Shown one piece after another: positions 34,080 through 43,895 of a DNA stretch of 64,000 nt. The notes under the pieces are model-generated. The model saw only the letters and a program-made list of their open reading frames with translations, did no database searches and was not told the DNA's origin. The translations under genes and the position numbers were made by a program. The DNA is from Clostridia bacterium (GTDB taxonomy: Bacteria > Bacillota > Clostridia > Lutisporales > Lutisporaceae). Positions within the stretch are counted from its first letter, which is position 1; each line of letters opens with the position of its first letter. Location of the stretch: the NCBI GenBank assembly GCA_035628995.1, contig DASPIR010000029.1:62001-126000 (forward strand), read 5' to 3'.

Positions 34080-34107
34080 AAAAAATTCCTTCTACTAATA
34101 GAAGGAA
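34080..34107 (-). terminator. Terminator of the cobalamin riboswitch
   Basis: TTCCTTCTATTAGTAGAAGGAA followed by TTTTTTG on the minus strand, between the aptamer and btuF; probable expression platform. Confidence 0.8.
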
Positions 34108-34149
34108 CAAAAATGCTGTACTAAGCACCTCCCTATCTCTCGTAGGTAA

Positions 34150-34335
34150 GCTTCAAACTCAGGCAGGTCTCCTGGCTTAGGTTCATCGTATTCCTACACC
34201 TTCCCAGAGCATTGGCTCCAGTGGACACATAGGATACTCACCGTTACAGTGGCGGGACCGCATGGGGTTTTCACCCATTTCCCATTTAAGCTGACCGGAG
34301 GAATTGCCTCCGGCTAAGCACCTGAACTATTTCGC
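34150..34335 (-). promoter_or_regulatory. Cobalamin (B12) riboswitch
   Basis: On the minus strand: 5' GGTGCTTAGCCGGAGGCAAT, GGGAAATGGGTGAAAACC, GCGGTCCCGCCACTGTAAC (B12-box-like core), GAGTATCC, AGCCAATGCTCTGGGAAGG and AAGCCAGGAGACCTGCCTGAG (the 3' B12 box). This matches the known cobalamin aptamer layout. It should repress btuFDC when B12 is abundant. Confidence 0.95.
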
Positions 34336-34384
34336 TATTTAATTCATATTGATTCTAACATAATGCTTCACACTTTACAACAGC

Positions 34385-35530
34385 TTAAAAAGTAATATCC
34401 TTACCCTCAAATATATAACGAAGCACTAATTTCATATCTTCTATGGAAACCAATACAGGGTTTACTTTTGTTGACCCCTTCAAGGAGTTGGTTACCAGAA
34501 TATCAAAGCTTTGCTCAAAGTCCTCCGACCTTATACCCATTGACCCGAAGGAACTTGGAATCGAAAGTCTCTTGTTCAATTCTTTAATTGCTCCTATAAA
34601 ACTGCCGGTTCCCACTCTCGAAGCAAGATATTGAAGCTTTTCCTGTACAAGCATATCCTTTGAATTGTATTGCAGCACATAGGGAAGCACTACTGCATTC
34701 AACAGCCCATGCCCATAATTGAACCGTCCCCCTATTGCATGAGAAATCCCATGTGCCATCCCCAGCCCTACATTTGCGAAGGCACTACCGGCAATACACT
34801 GGTAATTATGTACCTTTTCACGGTATTCAATTGTTCCCTTTTCATAGGAGAGCGGCAGATACTTGAATAAACCTTCCACAGCACCGGAAGCCAAACATTC
34901 GGTATAATCGTCCCGATTTGTGTTTATATAACTTTCAACAGCATGAGTCATTGCATCCATGCCCGTTTCTGCAACCACATTCTTCGGCATTGATAGTGTA
35001 AGATTTGCGTCAAGTATGGCAACATCCGGTATAAAAGCGTTGGATTTCAGTCCTATCTTTATATCGCTATCCTTATATGTTATCACTGCAGCTTTGGTTA
35101 CCTCTGTTCCAGTACCTGAAGTAGTAGGTATCGCAATAAGCTTCAGATTTTTCCTTGAATCAGGCAGTTGTTCATTCATCGCTGCATCAAAGGAAAGCCC
35201 CGGATATTCATAGAAAAGTGTCATGGCCTTAGCAGCATCAATGGCTGAACCGCCCCCCACAGCTATTATAGTATCGGGGACAAAGCTTCTCATTTCTGCA
35301 GTACCTTCTAATACCTCATCAGTTGTCGGGTTTTTCTTAATTCCTGAGTACACGTAATACACACAGCTCTTTCTCTCCAATAATTCCTTGATTGAATCTA
35401 TAGTACCATTTCTGAAGGTTGACCCTTCTCCGGTTATAACAAATACTCTGCTGCACTGTACATCTTCAAGATATCTCAAGCTTCCAACACCCGTTACTAT
35501 AAGCTCTCCATGCAATCTCAACTCTTTCAT
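34385..35530 (-). CDS. Iron-containing alcohol dehydrogenase
   Basis: This 381-residue NAD(P)-dependent, group III alcohol dehydrogenase has the cofactor loop AVGGGSAIDAAKAM (about residue 90) and metal-binding residues in ILDANL (Asp), AMTHAVESY (His), GMAHGISHAIGG (His) and NYGHG (His). Usual substrates are short alcohols, diols or phosphonoacetaldehyde-like compounds; which one cannot be told. ATG 35530 follows GAGGTG. It lies upstream of the B12 riboswitch but is not controlled by it. Confidence 0.92.
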   Translation of the reverse strand: MKELRLHGELIVTGVGSLRYLEDVQCSRVFVITGEGSTFRNGTIDSIKELLERKSCVYYVYSGIKKNPTTDEVLEGTAEMRSFVPDTIIAVGGGSAIDAAKAMTLFYEYPGLSFDAAMNEQLPDSRKNLKLIAIPTTSGTGTEVTKAAVITYKDSDIKIGLKSNAFIPDVAILDANLTLSMPKNVVAETGMDAMTHAVESYINTNRDDYTECLASGAVEGLFKYLPLSYEKGTIEYREKVHNYQCIAGSAFANVGLGMAHGISHAIGGRFNYGHGLLNAVVLPYVLQYNSKDMLVQEKLQYLASRVGTGSFIGAIKELNKRLSIPSSFGSMGIRSEDFEQSFDILVTNSLKGSTKVNPVLVSIEDMKLVLRYIFEGKDITF

Positions 35531-35775
35531 TAAACACACCTCTTATTCCAATATTATTTCCCCGGCAATTGTTGAATCCAGTCATTTTTTTAATACTTTC
35601 CCACAAGTTTTAAACCTTTGCAGTTATGATGCCCCATATATCTATTCGCTAAAGTATCATTTTTACCTTTCAATGCCATAACAAAATAATAAGTTAAAAG
35701 ATTGATGTATCCTTAAATCATCAATTTTGATATACTTTTGTTGGTATGTAAGATTTGCAAAGGGAGTGAAATATC

Positions 35776-35958
35776 TTGGATAAAGAAAAGCGAAACATGA
35801 TAAAGAGAGACTTTGATTATGAAGAGGATGACTATGACCGGCTGAAGCTTGCCAGCAGCAGTAACAATCCATATAGAGGATTTACAAATAAGGCGACCAG
35901 GAAAAAACGTGAGTTTGATTATGAAGAAGACGCCTACGAGCCGGAAAAAAGCAAATAA
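35776..35958 (+). CDS. Small charged protein with internal repeat
   Basis: This is a 60-residue, highly charged cytoplasmic protein. Two copies of an RDFDYEED/REFDYEED motif occur at residues 11-18 and 45-52, separated by a Ser/Asn-rich middle. TTG 35776 is preceded by AGGGAGTGA. No family is recognised; the acidic-aromatic repeats could contact a basic partner. Confidence 0.65.
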   Translation: MDKEKRNMIKRDFDYEEDDYDRLKLASSSNNPYRGFTNKATRKKREFDYEEDAYEPEKSK

Positions 35959-36004
35959 AATACTAAGTAGGTTCTCACCTGCTTAGCTTTAACTTGTTAA
36001 AAGC

Positions 36005-36037
36005 AAAAAACTACTTCTCCCGAAGTAGTCAAAAAAA
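36005..36037. terminator. Bidirectional terminator
   Basis: ACTACTTC-TCC-CGAAGTAGT flanked by A6 and A7, so it yields U tracts for both convergent genes. Confidence 0.8.
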
Positions 36038-36064
36038 CATTTTTCATATTGTATGCTAATAAAT

Positions 36065-36460
36065 TTATAGGCTATTCTCGTCAGACTCACAGGCTTCTCC
36101 GATAGCTTCAACATTTTCTATATCATCTTCTGAAGCTTCCGCAGTCTCATTGCAAACCTCAACTTTTGTTAATAACGCCAAACTTTTTGAAACTTTTTGA
36201 TTAATCATACCTGCCGCATATAAAAGAGCTGCTATGCCACCGTAAAGAGCAACGGATTCAAATATTTCCGGCAGCAATTGTGTTGGTACCAATTGCTTCA
36301 TGATCTCAGCCACCGGATACCCCTCAGCCGCATATTGGTTAAGAACATTTTTAAACAATAAAATACTATTAGTCAATGATGCAACCGCTATGAGTGCCAC
36401 AGCCAAAGCAGCAAAATACAGAACAATTGTACCCACTGGTTTCTTTTCTTTATGTATCAT
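36065..36460 (-). CDS. Two-helix membrane protein, unknown
   Basis: This 131-residue protein has two strong hydrophobic segments (about residues 12-33 and 62-82) and an acidic, cytoplasmic-type tail (ASEDDIENVEAIGEACESDEN). GGAGATG precedes ATG 36460. It shows no catalytic motif and no family I recognise. Confidence 0.6.
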   Translation of the reverse strand: MIHKEKKPVGTIVLYFAALAVALIAVASLTNSILLFKNVLNQYAAEGYPVAEIMKQLVPTQLLPEIFESVALYGGIAALLYAAGMINQKVSKSLALLTKVEVCNETAEASEDDIENVEAIGEACESDENSL

Positions 36461-36602
36461 AATAATGCATCTCCATTCCTGTCTTTAAGACTAGGTTTTA
36501 TTTCTTGATTTTTTTGAATACTAGAATGTTAACGTATAATGAAAAATGCTTTTAAAAAAACAAAAGCTTCAAGATTTAACTTTGAAGCTTAATCATTCGT
36601 TA

Positions 36603-36686
36603 TGGTGCGAGAGACGGGACTTGAACCCGTACGATGGAATCACACGCCCCTCAAACGTGCGCGTCTGCCAATTCCGCCACTCTCGC
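36603..36686 (-). tRNA. tRNA-Leu (anticodon GAG)
   Basis: Cloverleaf with long variable arm: acceptor GCGAGAG/CTCTCGC, D-arm with GGCGGAATTGGCAGACGC, anticodon stem CACGT/GCGTG with loop TTGAGGG (GAG, codon CTC), variable arm TGATTCCATCGT, T-arm ACGGG TTCAAGT CCCGT, encoded CCA. Confidence 0.95.
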
Positions 36687-36767
36687 ATTTTTGGTTGTTA
36701 AAATTTTTTCTTGAGGGTTCTATTTTTTGTTGTTTAAACTTGTCTGTAGCCACCTGCCACATTGACT

Positions 36768-36796
36768 ATTATATAATCTAAAAGCCTTTATGTCAA
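36768..36796 (-). promoter_or_regulatory. Consensus sigma-A promoter of tRNA-Leu(GAG)
   Basis: Exact TTGACA (36791-36796) and TATAAT (36768-36773) with a 17-bp spacer, pointing to the tRNA about 80 nt downstream. Confidence 0.85.
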
Positions 36797-36846
36797 TAGG
36801 AATCTATATGACATCGCAGTAATTTTTTTCCGCTGTACAGCTCCAC

Positions 36847-38445
36847 TTATCGCTTGCTTTCAGGTATGAACCATTGATGTATGCTTCTATATGGATTCAC
36901 TACATCCGGCTTTATGTCTCCTATTATCTTATTCCTCACAACCACCGCTGCATCTCTGAAGAAAAGGCTTATGCACGGCACTTCTTCCCTAAAGTCTTTC
37001 TGCAAATTTTTATATACATTTTTTCTCTCGTCATCGTTCATTGTAGTGTATGATTGCTGCAGCAGAGCATCGATATCAGTATTGGAATAGGACATGAAGT
37101 TCTTGCCGCTTTCTATCTGCGTACTGTGAAAAGCAAAAGACAAATCCTGCGTATTCGATAGATTATAGCCTGTAAGCACTGCATCGAAATTTTTAGTTTC
37201 AATAGCTGTTTTCAGGTCTGCGAAAGCAATAAAGCTTATTTCAACCCTAAATCCTGCCTCTTCCAAGTCTTTCTTTATATTCTCTGCAGCTTTTCTTCTG
37301 AATTCATTCTCATCATTTGTCAGCAGCGTGAACTTAAGCTCCTGCTTGACTCCGTCAACGTCTCTTTCTAGAATTCCATCATTGTTAGAATCCACAAAGC
37401 CTGCTGCTTTTAGCAGATTCTGAGCTTCCAACTTGCTATACCCATATTTTGTGCCTTCACCATCATTCAGCCAGGAAACCGGGTTTATTGGCACATCAGT
37501 TACTGCAGCGTTTCCAAGCAAGTATTTATCCACAATTGATTTTCGATTTATACCTTGGATCATTGCTTTTCTAACTGCTTTGTCCTGAAAAATCGGATTT
37601 TTGTAATTCAAGCCAATAAAGTCATAATTCATTGTTGCATATTTGTAAGCATTTACATCCTTCATTTCGCTGTACTTTTCCCAGTCATAGGAGGTCGTAT
37701 TTAAAATATCCAGTTCCTTGGACTGAAAAGCTGTGGAAAATGCATCAGTATCATTTATAAAGGTTACCTTAATTTTTTCAATATATGGCTTTTCTGTGCC
37801 CTTCCACTTGTCATTGTATACCAGCTCCATGGATTTGAGCTTGTTATACTGTGCCACCTTGAACATACCAGTGCCAACCGGCACTGCATTTATATCAGCT
37901 TTGTAAATATGTTCAGGAATTATTGGAAAATCCAACATATCAATCGCATTTGCAAATGGCTGGTCAAAGACTACTTCTATTGTTGAGTTATCTCTGACTT
38001 TATATGAAAAGATATGCTCTAAATTGCTCTTATAAATAGAATCCACCGATGCTTTAATTGTATCCATAGAAAACTTTACATCAGCAGCAGTTAAGCTTTC
38101 TCCGTCACTCCATAGCAAATTGTCCTTCAGCTTCACTACGCACTTTGAGTAGCCGTCCTCGAAGCTCCAGCTTTGTGCAAGTACAGGAGTTATTTTTAGC
38201 TTTTCATCATAGTCTACAAGACTCTGAAAAATCAGCTTGGAAATGTCGTTGTATGTCTTGCTTTTGCTTAGCAGAGGATTCAAAGAACCTGACTCCACCG
38301 AGCTCATATTTATTGTTCCTCCTGCAACAGGCTTTTCATCTTCTATGGCGATTTCCGTTTTGTCCGGCGCAATCACCTTATCACAGGATATCAGCACCAG
38401 CGAAATAATCAGTACGAATACCAGCAAAAACTTCCTATCCTTCAT
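36847..38445 (-). CDS. Oligopeptide-type ABC substrate-binding lipoprotein
   Basis: This 532-residue SBP_bac_5 (DppA/OppA/NikA) protein has a lipoprotein signal (VLISC) and the family motifs LLWSDGESLTAADVKFS (about residue 105), PVGTGMFKVAQ and IQGINRKSIVDKYL. It binds peptides or similar ligands outside the cell. Usual partner permease and ATPase genes are absent next to it, so it may use a distant transporter or act as a sensor. ATG 38445 has GGAG 9 bp upstream; an earlier in-frame ATG lacks a site. It is downstream of the lytic transglycosylase gene. Confidence 0.88.
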   Translation of the reverse strand: MKDRKFLLVFVLIISLVLISCDKVIAPDKTEIAIEDEKPVAGGTINMSSVESGSLNPLLSKSKTYNDISKLIFQSLVDYDEKLKITPVLAQSWSFEDGYSKCVVKLKDNLLWSDGESLTAADVKFSMDTIKASVDSIYKSNLEHIFSYKVRDNSTIEVVFDQPFANAIDMLDFPIIPEHIYKADINAVPVGTGMFKVAQYNKLKSMELVYNDKWKGTEKPYIEKIKVTFINDTDAFSTAFQSKELDILNTTSYDWEKYSEMKDVNAYKYATMNYDFIGLNYKNPIFQDKAVRKAMIQGINRKSIVDKYLLGNAAVTDVPINPVSWLNDGEGTKYGYSKLEAQNLLKAAGFVDSNNDGILERDVDGVKQELKFTLLTNDENEFRRKAAENIKKDLEEAGFRVEISFIAFADLKTAIETKNFDAVLTGYNLSNTQDLSFAFHSTQIESGKNFMSYSNTDIDALLQQSYTTMNDDERKNVYKNLQKDFREEVPCISLFFRDAAVVVRNKIIGDIKPDVVNPYRSIHQWFIPESKR

Positions 38446-38508
38446 TATAAGTTCTCCATCCTTCGTTATACCGTAAAATTTATATATCATTATGTAAGAA
38501 GCACTATC

Positions 38509-39072
38509 TTACCACTTATATATACTTTTATATACATTGTAGTTCTTTCTTAGCTTTTTCACGAAATTTTCTGTTTCAGAAAAGGGAATCTCATCCAGAG
38601 TTCTGCCATCTCTGCTCAGACTTTTGTCTTTCAGCCACTTGTCCACATTCCCCCGACCTCCATTATAGGCGGCAAAAACCAGTTCGAAGCTGTCATTGTA
38701 GTAATTGGTCAGATGCTCTATATACCAACTGCCCAGCTTGATATTGATTTCCGGGTCAAAAAGCATGCTTTCTTCAAAGTCTTTTATTCCCATAGTCTCA
38801 GCTATCCACTCTCCCGTGGAAGGTGTGATCTGCATCAAGCCCTTCGCGCCTTTCCTTGATTCCGCATAATCCTCAAAGTTGCTTTCTGTCTTTATCAGTG
38901 CAGCCAGCAGCGGTGGGTCGATTTTGTGCATTTGTCCATATTTAATTATTGCCTCTTTATGCTCTAACGGATATAAAAGCTTTAAGAGGTTTGGTATGTT
39001 AAGCATTGCTGCATATATAAGCAATATGGCTGTTAAAAGCCCTAAATATTTAAACCTTCTACCCTTAGCCAA
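38509..39072 (-). CDS. Lytic transglycosylase (SLT domain)
   Basis: This 187-residue enzyme has one N-terminal membrane anchor (residues 9-28) and an SLT/goose-lysozyme-like domain. The catalytic glutamate is in ALIKTESNF (about residue 64), followed by GLMQITPSTG and the FAAYNGGRGNV motif. It cleaves peptidoglycan glycan strands at the outer face of the membrane. TTG 39072 uses a ribosome site lying inside the end of coaE (AGGGGAG), indicating coupled translation. Same operon as polA-coaE, an order common in clostridia. Confidence 0.9.
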   Translation of the reverse strand: MAKGRRFKYLGLLTAILLIYAAMLNIPNLLKLLYPLEHKEAIIKYGQMHKIDPPLLAALIKTESNFEDYAESRKGAKGLMQITPSTGEWIAETMGIKDFEESMLFDPEINIKLGSWYIEHLTNYYNDSFELVFAAYNGGRGNVDKWLKDKSLSRDGRTLDEIPFSETENFVKKLRKNYNVYKSIYKW

Positions 39073-39075
39073 ATA

Positions 39076-39675
39076 CTATTCTCCCCTAGAAATAATATTA
39101 TTCCATAAATCTTCCAGCTTCTTCCCGACTTCCTCAATCGGTTTATTATTATCTATAATGACATCTGCGTATTTTTTTCTTACCTCATTTGTAAACTGCG
39201 ATTTAATCCTGTTTTCCGAATCCTTATAATCAAATTTATCACGTTCTATAAGTCTCTTTATCTGAGTTTCCTTTTCTACTATCACAACCCACACGCTATC
39301 AACATATTTATGCAGTCCCATCTCTATAAGTATAGCCGCGTCAACGACTATGACTTTATTTCCGGCGACCTTCAGTTCTTGGATTTCAGCCTTCACTCTG
39401 CTAATGATTTCAGGATGGGTTATGCTGTTTAGCAATGCCAGCTTTTCTTTATCTGAGAAAACAACACTCCCCAGCCTTTTTCTGTTGATTTCTCCGCTAG
39501 GCAGCAGTATATTCTCACCAAAGCACTGAACTATTCTATTATATGCTATTTCACCTTTGCTTACAACACCTCTTGCCAGTATATCCACATCAATAATAGC
39601 CGCTCCCAGCTCTTTAAGCTTTGCTGAAACGGTACTCTTGCCGCTTGCTATTCCCCCCGTCAAACCAATAACCAT
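39076..39675 (-). CDS. coaE: Dephospho-CoA kinase
   Basis: This 199-residue enzyme does the last step of CoA synthesis, phosphorylating the 3'-OH of dephospho-CoA. The P-loop GLTGGIASGKSTV is at the N-terminus, followed by DVDILARG and VVDAAILIE motifs with the LID arginine region QIKRLIERDK. ATG 39675 follows AAGGTGGG; a GTG just before is possible. It is 20 bp downstream of polA and 3 bp upstream of the transglycosylase. Confidence 0.95.
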   Translation of the reverse strand: MVIGLTGGIASGKSTVSAKLKELGAAIIDVDILARGVVSKGEIAYNRIVQCFGENILLPSGEINRKRLGSVVFSDKEKLALLNSITHPEIISRVKAEIQELKVAGNKVIVVDAAILIEMGLHKYVDSVWVVIVEKETQIKRLIERDKFDYKDSENRIKSQFTNEVRKKYADVIIDNNKPIEEVGKKLEDLWNNIISRGE

Positions 39676-39695
39676 CACAAATCCCACCTTATTTT

Positions 39696-42305
39696 CTATT
39701 TGGCATCATACCAGCAATCTCCGCTGCTGATATCAGCAACCACAGGCACTTTCAAATCAATGGCCTTTTCCATGCTTTCCTTAACCAGCTGCTTTACCTC
39801 TTCCAGCTCACTCCTGTGAGTTTCCACAATGAGTTCGTCGTGAACCTGCAATATAAGCCTGGACTTTAGGTTTCGCTTTTTCAATTCTTGATGAACCTTA
39901 ACCATAGCCATTTTTATAAGATCGGCAGCGCTGCCTTGTATTGGAGTATTCATAGCCATTCTCTCCCCAAAGTTCCTATTCACTGCATTTCTTGAAGCTA
40001 TCTCAGGGATGTACCTTCTTCTATTCATTATGGTTTTGACATATCCATCAGCTTTGGCTGCTTCAACAATATCAATCATGTACTGCTTTACCATAGGATA
40101 CCTTGCAAAATAATTTTCTATATACTTTTTAGCTTCTTTTCTCGATATTTTAAGATCCTGCGACAATCCATAATCGCTTATGCCATATACTATTCCGAAA
40201 TTAACGGCTTTAGCCCTTCCCCTCATAAGGGACGTGACCTCACTAAGCTCCACTCCGAATACCTCAGAAGCTGTCCTTGTATGGATATCCTCTTTTCTTA
40301 CAAAGGTATCCATAAGCCCCTGGTCTCCGGATATGTGTGCAAGTACTCTAAGCTCAATCTGTGAATAATCGGCATCCACTAAAGTATAGTCCTTGTTCAT
40401 CGGTACAAAAACCTTTCTTATCTTCCTCCCATTTTCAGTTTTTATAGGTATGTTCTGCAAATTCGGCTCTGTGCTGCTAAGCCTTCCTGTAGCTGTAACC
40501 GTCTGGTTCAGCTTGGTATGTATTTTCCCGGTGTCGGGATCTATTATGCCAATAAGACCATCTACATAAGTGGACTTAAGCTTCACAAGCTGCCTGTACT
40601 CAAGCAGCTTCTCAATTATAGGATGCTTGTCGGAAAGCTGCTCCAACACTTCTACATCCGTGGAGTATCCGGTCTTGGTCTTTTTCATCGCCGGCAGTCC
40701 CAGCCTATCAAACAGAATCACTCCGAGCTGCTTGGTTGAATTAATATTGAACTCCTCACCGGCCAGTTTGTATATATCTGCCGTAAGAACTTCTATCTGC
40801 TTGGCAAACTCAGCAGACAGCACCTCCAGCATGTCTTTGTCCACACTGAAGCCATCATGCTCCATATCAGCAAGAACCTTTACCAGAGGCAGTTCAATGC
40901 TGTAATACAGCTCATCCATACCAGTCTCCACGAGCTTGTTCGTGAGCAGCGGCTGCAGCTCTGACACCATCTTCACGGTAGCTCCGTACTTTTGTATCTG
41001 ATCTGCGCCTTTGGCATCATAGCCGTCCATGCCTGCCCCGGAATACTCCTGACTCAGATCTCTGATCTTATAGGAACCCTTTGAAGGATTGAGCAGATAT
41101 GCAGCTATCATGGTATCAAAGCCTATCGGATTCACATCAATATCAAACTTCCTTAAAAGCAGTATGTCCTGCTTTATATCGTGTCCCAGCTTCATAACCT
41201 TCGGGTCTTCCATTACCTGTCTTATAAGCTCGATACTGCTGTCATTCACGGGAAAGCGATATTGCCGCCCTTCCACACTCAGATATATAGTCCTGAGCAT
41301 GTCTCCCATCTCGTCATCTATCTTGAAAGCAAGACTTCCCTTCTTTCCTGCTTTCTCAAATACTTCCTTCAGCTTGTCTATGCTGCTTATTTCCTCTACT
41401 ATTATCTCTATAGCTTCCACTACTGCGGCAGTTGGAAGGCTGCTGCACATTTTTTCAATCAGTCCCTTGAACTCCAGCTCGCTTAAGAGCTTGTAAAGCT
41501 TTTCCTTGTCAGCCTCCTTCAAAGAGTAGTCATCAAGGCTGAATTCTATAGGAACATCACGAACTATAGTAGCCAGCTTTTTTGAAAAAAGCGCCTGCTC
41601 CATATTGTTGGATACATTCTCTCTTACTTTGTTCTTCTTGATTTCAGATACATTCTGAAGTACATTCTCTACTGTCCCAAACTGGTGTATAAGCTCCAAA
41701 GCTGTCTTTTCCCCGACTCCCGGCACTCCCGGGATGTTGTCCGAAGCATCTCCCATAAGACCTTTAAGGTCGGTTATCTGCGCTGGAGCGATTCCATACG
41801 TCTCTTTAAGCTTTGCAATATCATATTCTTCAATTTCGCTGATTCCTTTTTTGGTCATCAATGTATGTACATTATCACTTATAAGCTGGAAGGCATCTTT
41901 ATCACCCGTCACTATAAGTGCGGGCAAGCCATTTTCATCGCACTTGGCAGCAACTGTTCCGATTATATCGTCTGCCTCGAAACCGTCTATCTCAGCCTGC
42001 TTGATATTCATAGCCGCCAAGACCTCCTTGAGGACGGGAATCTGCTCCGCCATCTCTTCTGCCATCTTATGTCTTCCTGCTTTGTATTCAGCATATTCCA
42101 AATGTCTGAAGGTCGGTGCCTTTCTGTCAAAGGCAATGCCTATGTACTGTGGTTTATATTCTTCAATTATCTTATTTATCATATTCACAAAGCCATATAT
42201 TACGCTCGTGTGAAAGCCTTTGGAATTGGTGAGGTTCGGCAACGCGTAGAAAGCCCTGTGCATTAAGCTGTTGCCATCGATTATTATGAATCTGCCTTTT
42301 TCCAT
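39696..42305 (-). CDS. polA: DNA polymerase I
   Basis: This 869-residue protein has the 5'-3' exonuclease domain (1-290; FIIIDGNSLMHRAFYALPNL, GFEADDIIGTVA, GDASDNIPGVPGVGEKTA). The 3'-5' exonuclease region (about 300-470) has lost the catalytic acidic pair (FKIDDE-like instead of DTETD), so proofreading is probably absent, as in Bacillus and Taq enzymes. The polymerase domain is intact (VDADYSQIELRVLAHIS, RGRAKAVNFGIVYG, QVHDELIVE). ATG 42305 follows GGAGG. It leads the polA-coaE-slt operon. Confidence 0.97.
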   Translation of the reverse strand: MEKGRFIIIDGNSLMHRAFYALPNLTNSKGFHTSVIYGFVNMINKIIEEYKPQYIGIAFDRKAPTFRHLEYAEYKAGRHKMAEEMAEQIPVLKEVLAAMNIKQAEIDGFEADDIIGTVAAKCDENGLPALIVTGDKDAFQLISDNVHTLMTKKGISEIEEYDIAKLKETYGIAPAQITDLKGLMGDASDNIPGVPGVGEKTALELIHQFGTVENVLQNVSEIKKNKVRENVSNNMEQALFSKKLATIVRDVPIEFSLDDYSLKEADKEKLYKLLSELEFKGLIEKMCSSLPTAAVVEAIEIIVEEISSIDKLKEVFEKAGKKGSLAFKIDDEMGDMLRTIYLSVEGRQYRFPVNDSSIELIRQVMEDPKVMKLGHDIKQDILLLRKFDIDVNPIGFDTMIAAYLLNPSKGSYKIRDLSQEYSGAGMDGYDAKGADQIQKYGATVKMVSELQPLLTNKLVETGMDELYYSIELPLVKVLADMEHDGFSVDKDMLEVLSAEFAKQIEVLTADIYKLAGEEFNINSTKQLGVILFDRLGLPAMKKTKTGYSTDVEVLEQLSDKHPIIEKLLEYRQLVKLKSTYVDGLIGIIDPDTGKIHTKLNQTVTATGRLSSTEPNLQNIPIKTENGRKIRKVFVPMNKDYTLVDADYSQIELRVLAHISGDQGLMDTFVRKEDIHTRTASEVFGVELSEVTSLMRGRAKAVNFGIVYGISDYGLSQDLKISRKEAKKYIENYFARYPMVKQYMIDIVEAAKADGYVKTIMNRRRYIPEIASRNAVNRNFGERMAMNTPIQGSAADLIKMAMVKVHQELKKRNLKSRLILQVHDELIVETHRSELEEVKQLVKESMEKAIDLKVPVVADISSGDCWYDAK

Positions 42306-42503
42306 CCCCTGTATCCTCCGCATTTTTCGCTTTTGTATAACATATTATTTCCACTAAAAAAGTAAAAACCCTTTTAAAATATAAAAAAAGCCCCTATTAA
42401 AGCATTCTAACGACTAAGGAAGTTTTTTAAGAAACTCATTTACGGAAAGTGGTACACTAGGGAAATTTATACTTTCCTATTCGTTATAAAATTTTTAAAT
42501 GCT

Positions 42504-42531
42504 AAAAAACAGGCGGGGTCACCGCCTGTTT
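42504..42531 (-). terminator. Terminator after the anti-sigma gene
   Basis: AACAGGCGG-TGAC-CCGCCTGTT followed by TTTTAGC on the minus strand. Confidence 0.85.
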
Positions 42532-42533
42532 GA

Positions 42534-43871
42534 TTATTGCTTCTTCTTTAATTTTATTTTTCTTGCCGTGAACAGCCCAACCACTGAAAGCACTCCGATT
42601 ACAATCAGATACGGTATTGCGGTTACCAATACTATAAAGGTCTTCTCAAGCCCAACGACTATATTATTTATAGCCTTTATGAAGCCCTGATATGCCTTCC
42701 CCCACATTCCCGGAACATCTACGCTCTTAAGCTCTTCCGGCTTAAGCTCCTTGAGGTATATATTGATGGTAGAAAGCTGAACCAAGTTATCCCAGCGTTT
42801 GAGGTCTCCGGAATAAATGTCTATATCAGTTCTTACCCTGTTAAGCTCAGTCTCAATCTTCAGTATTTCATCTACATTCTTGGCCTTGGTCATAATCTGC
42901 TGCAGGCTTTGCTCCTGTATCTTCAGGTTATCCACCCTGGCCGTCGTATCCCTGTATTGTGCTGTTATGTCATTACCGTTCATGTTCTCGTTGACCAGCT
43001 TACCCATGCCTTTTATATTATTGAATATGCTCTCAAACTTATCTTCAGGTACCCTCAAAGTCATGTTTGCATACTTCTCTGTAATTTCCTTGACCGCAGT
43101 GTTCCCATCAACGTCTTGAACCTGTGGTACTGTGATATTTTCTATCTGAGAGTTCTCTACATACCCTCCACTGCTTTCAGTCAGCTGCCTTATGTCAGCG
43201 GCCGCTTTATCTACACTGGCTACATTGACGGACATATTGCCTGTTCTGATCACCATTCTGCCCGACCTTGAGCTATCAACAGCCTCGCTGGGCACCACTC
43301 TATCGGCCAGAATGCTTTCACTAAACTGCATACTAATAGAATTTTTTGCAAGTCCTGTGCCTTCAACCGAGGTTATTTGAGGCTGTTCCGCCGCAGCTGC
43401 TCCGATTTTCTGCTTTTCGTCTTCTCGCATTGTAAAGTTAAAATCCGCATCACTAGCTGGAGCAGCGGGTGCTGTCGCTCCGCCATAACCAGGAGCAGAA
43501 TCCGTTGACTGGGACATTTTCATATTATTATTAAAAAGCAGTGATGAGCTTCCTATTCCTATTGCAATTACCAACGCTGCAGCAACAAGCCCTGTAGCCA
43601 TTTTCATATTCTTGTTCCTCAGGATGCTGCCAAAGAAATTCTTTTTCTTCTTCTCCTCAACCAGCCTTTGGTGAAGTTCCGTCCTGAAGCTCTGAGGCAG
43701 TTCAATTTCTTCGAAATTGCCGCATATAGCTATTATATCGAGCATTCTCTCGTATTCTTCTCTGCATTGCTCGCACTCTGTAAGGTGTTTCTCCAATTCG
43801 GTTTTTTCTATATCATTTAAGTCCTTATCTATATATGAGGATATCATATTCCTTATCGTTTCGCACTTCAT
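42534..43871 (-). CDS. Zinc-finger anti-sigma factor with DUF4349 domain
   Basis: This 445-residue protein has an N-terminal zf-HC2 zinc finger (MKCETIRNMI...HLTECEQCREEY, the H-x3-C-x2-C pattern) that should hold the ECF sigma factor. One membrane helix follows at about residue 92-112, then an extracytoplasmic DUF4349 domain (TGNMSVNVASVDKAAADIRQL, coiled coil 300-350) and a second C-terminal helix. It lies 24 bp downstream of the sigma gene. The outer DUF4349 part probably senses envelope state, and proteolysis would release the sigma factor. Confidence 0.9.
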   Translation of the reverse strand: MKCETIRNMISSYIDKDLNDIEKTELEKHLTECEQCREEYERMLDIIAICGNFEEIELPQSFRTELHQRLVEEKKKKNFFGSILRNKNMKMATGLVAAALVIAIGIGSSSLLFNNNMKMSQSTDSAPGYGGATAPAAPASDADFNFTMREDEKQKIGAAAAEQPQITSVEGTGLAKNSISMQFSESILADRVVPSEAVDSSRSGRMVIRTGNMSVNVASVDKAAADIRQLTESSGGYVENSQIENITVPQVQDVDGNTAVKEITEKYANMTLRVPEDKFESIFNNIKGMGKLVNENMNGNDITAQYRDTTARVDNLKIQEQSLQQIMTKAKNVDEILKIETELNRVRTDIDIYSGDLKRWDNLVQLSTINIYLKELKPEELKSVDVPGMWGKAYQGFIKAINNIVVGLEKTFIVLVTAIPYLIVIGVLSVVGLFTARKIKLKKKQ

Positions 43872-43895
43872 AACCTTCTACCTCCCTTCACCAAA

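Noticed and set aside
42411-42480. Possible third module B copy (CTAAGGAA...CATTTACGGAAA)
   Set aside because: Only two short blocks resemble module B, the stems are missing, and the neighbouring plus strand has no gene downstream.
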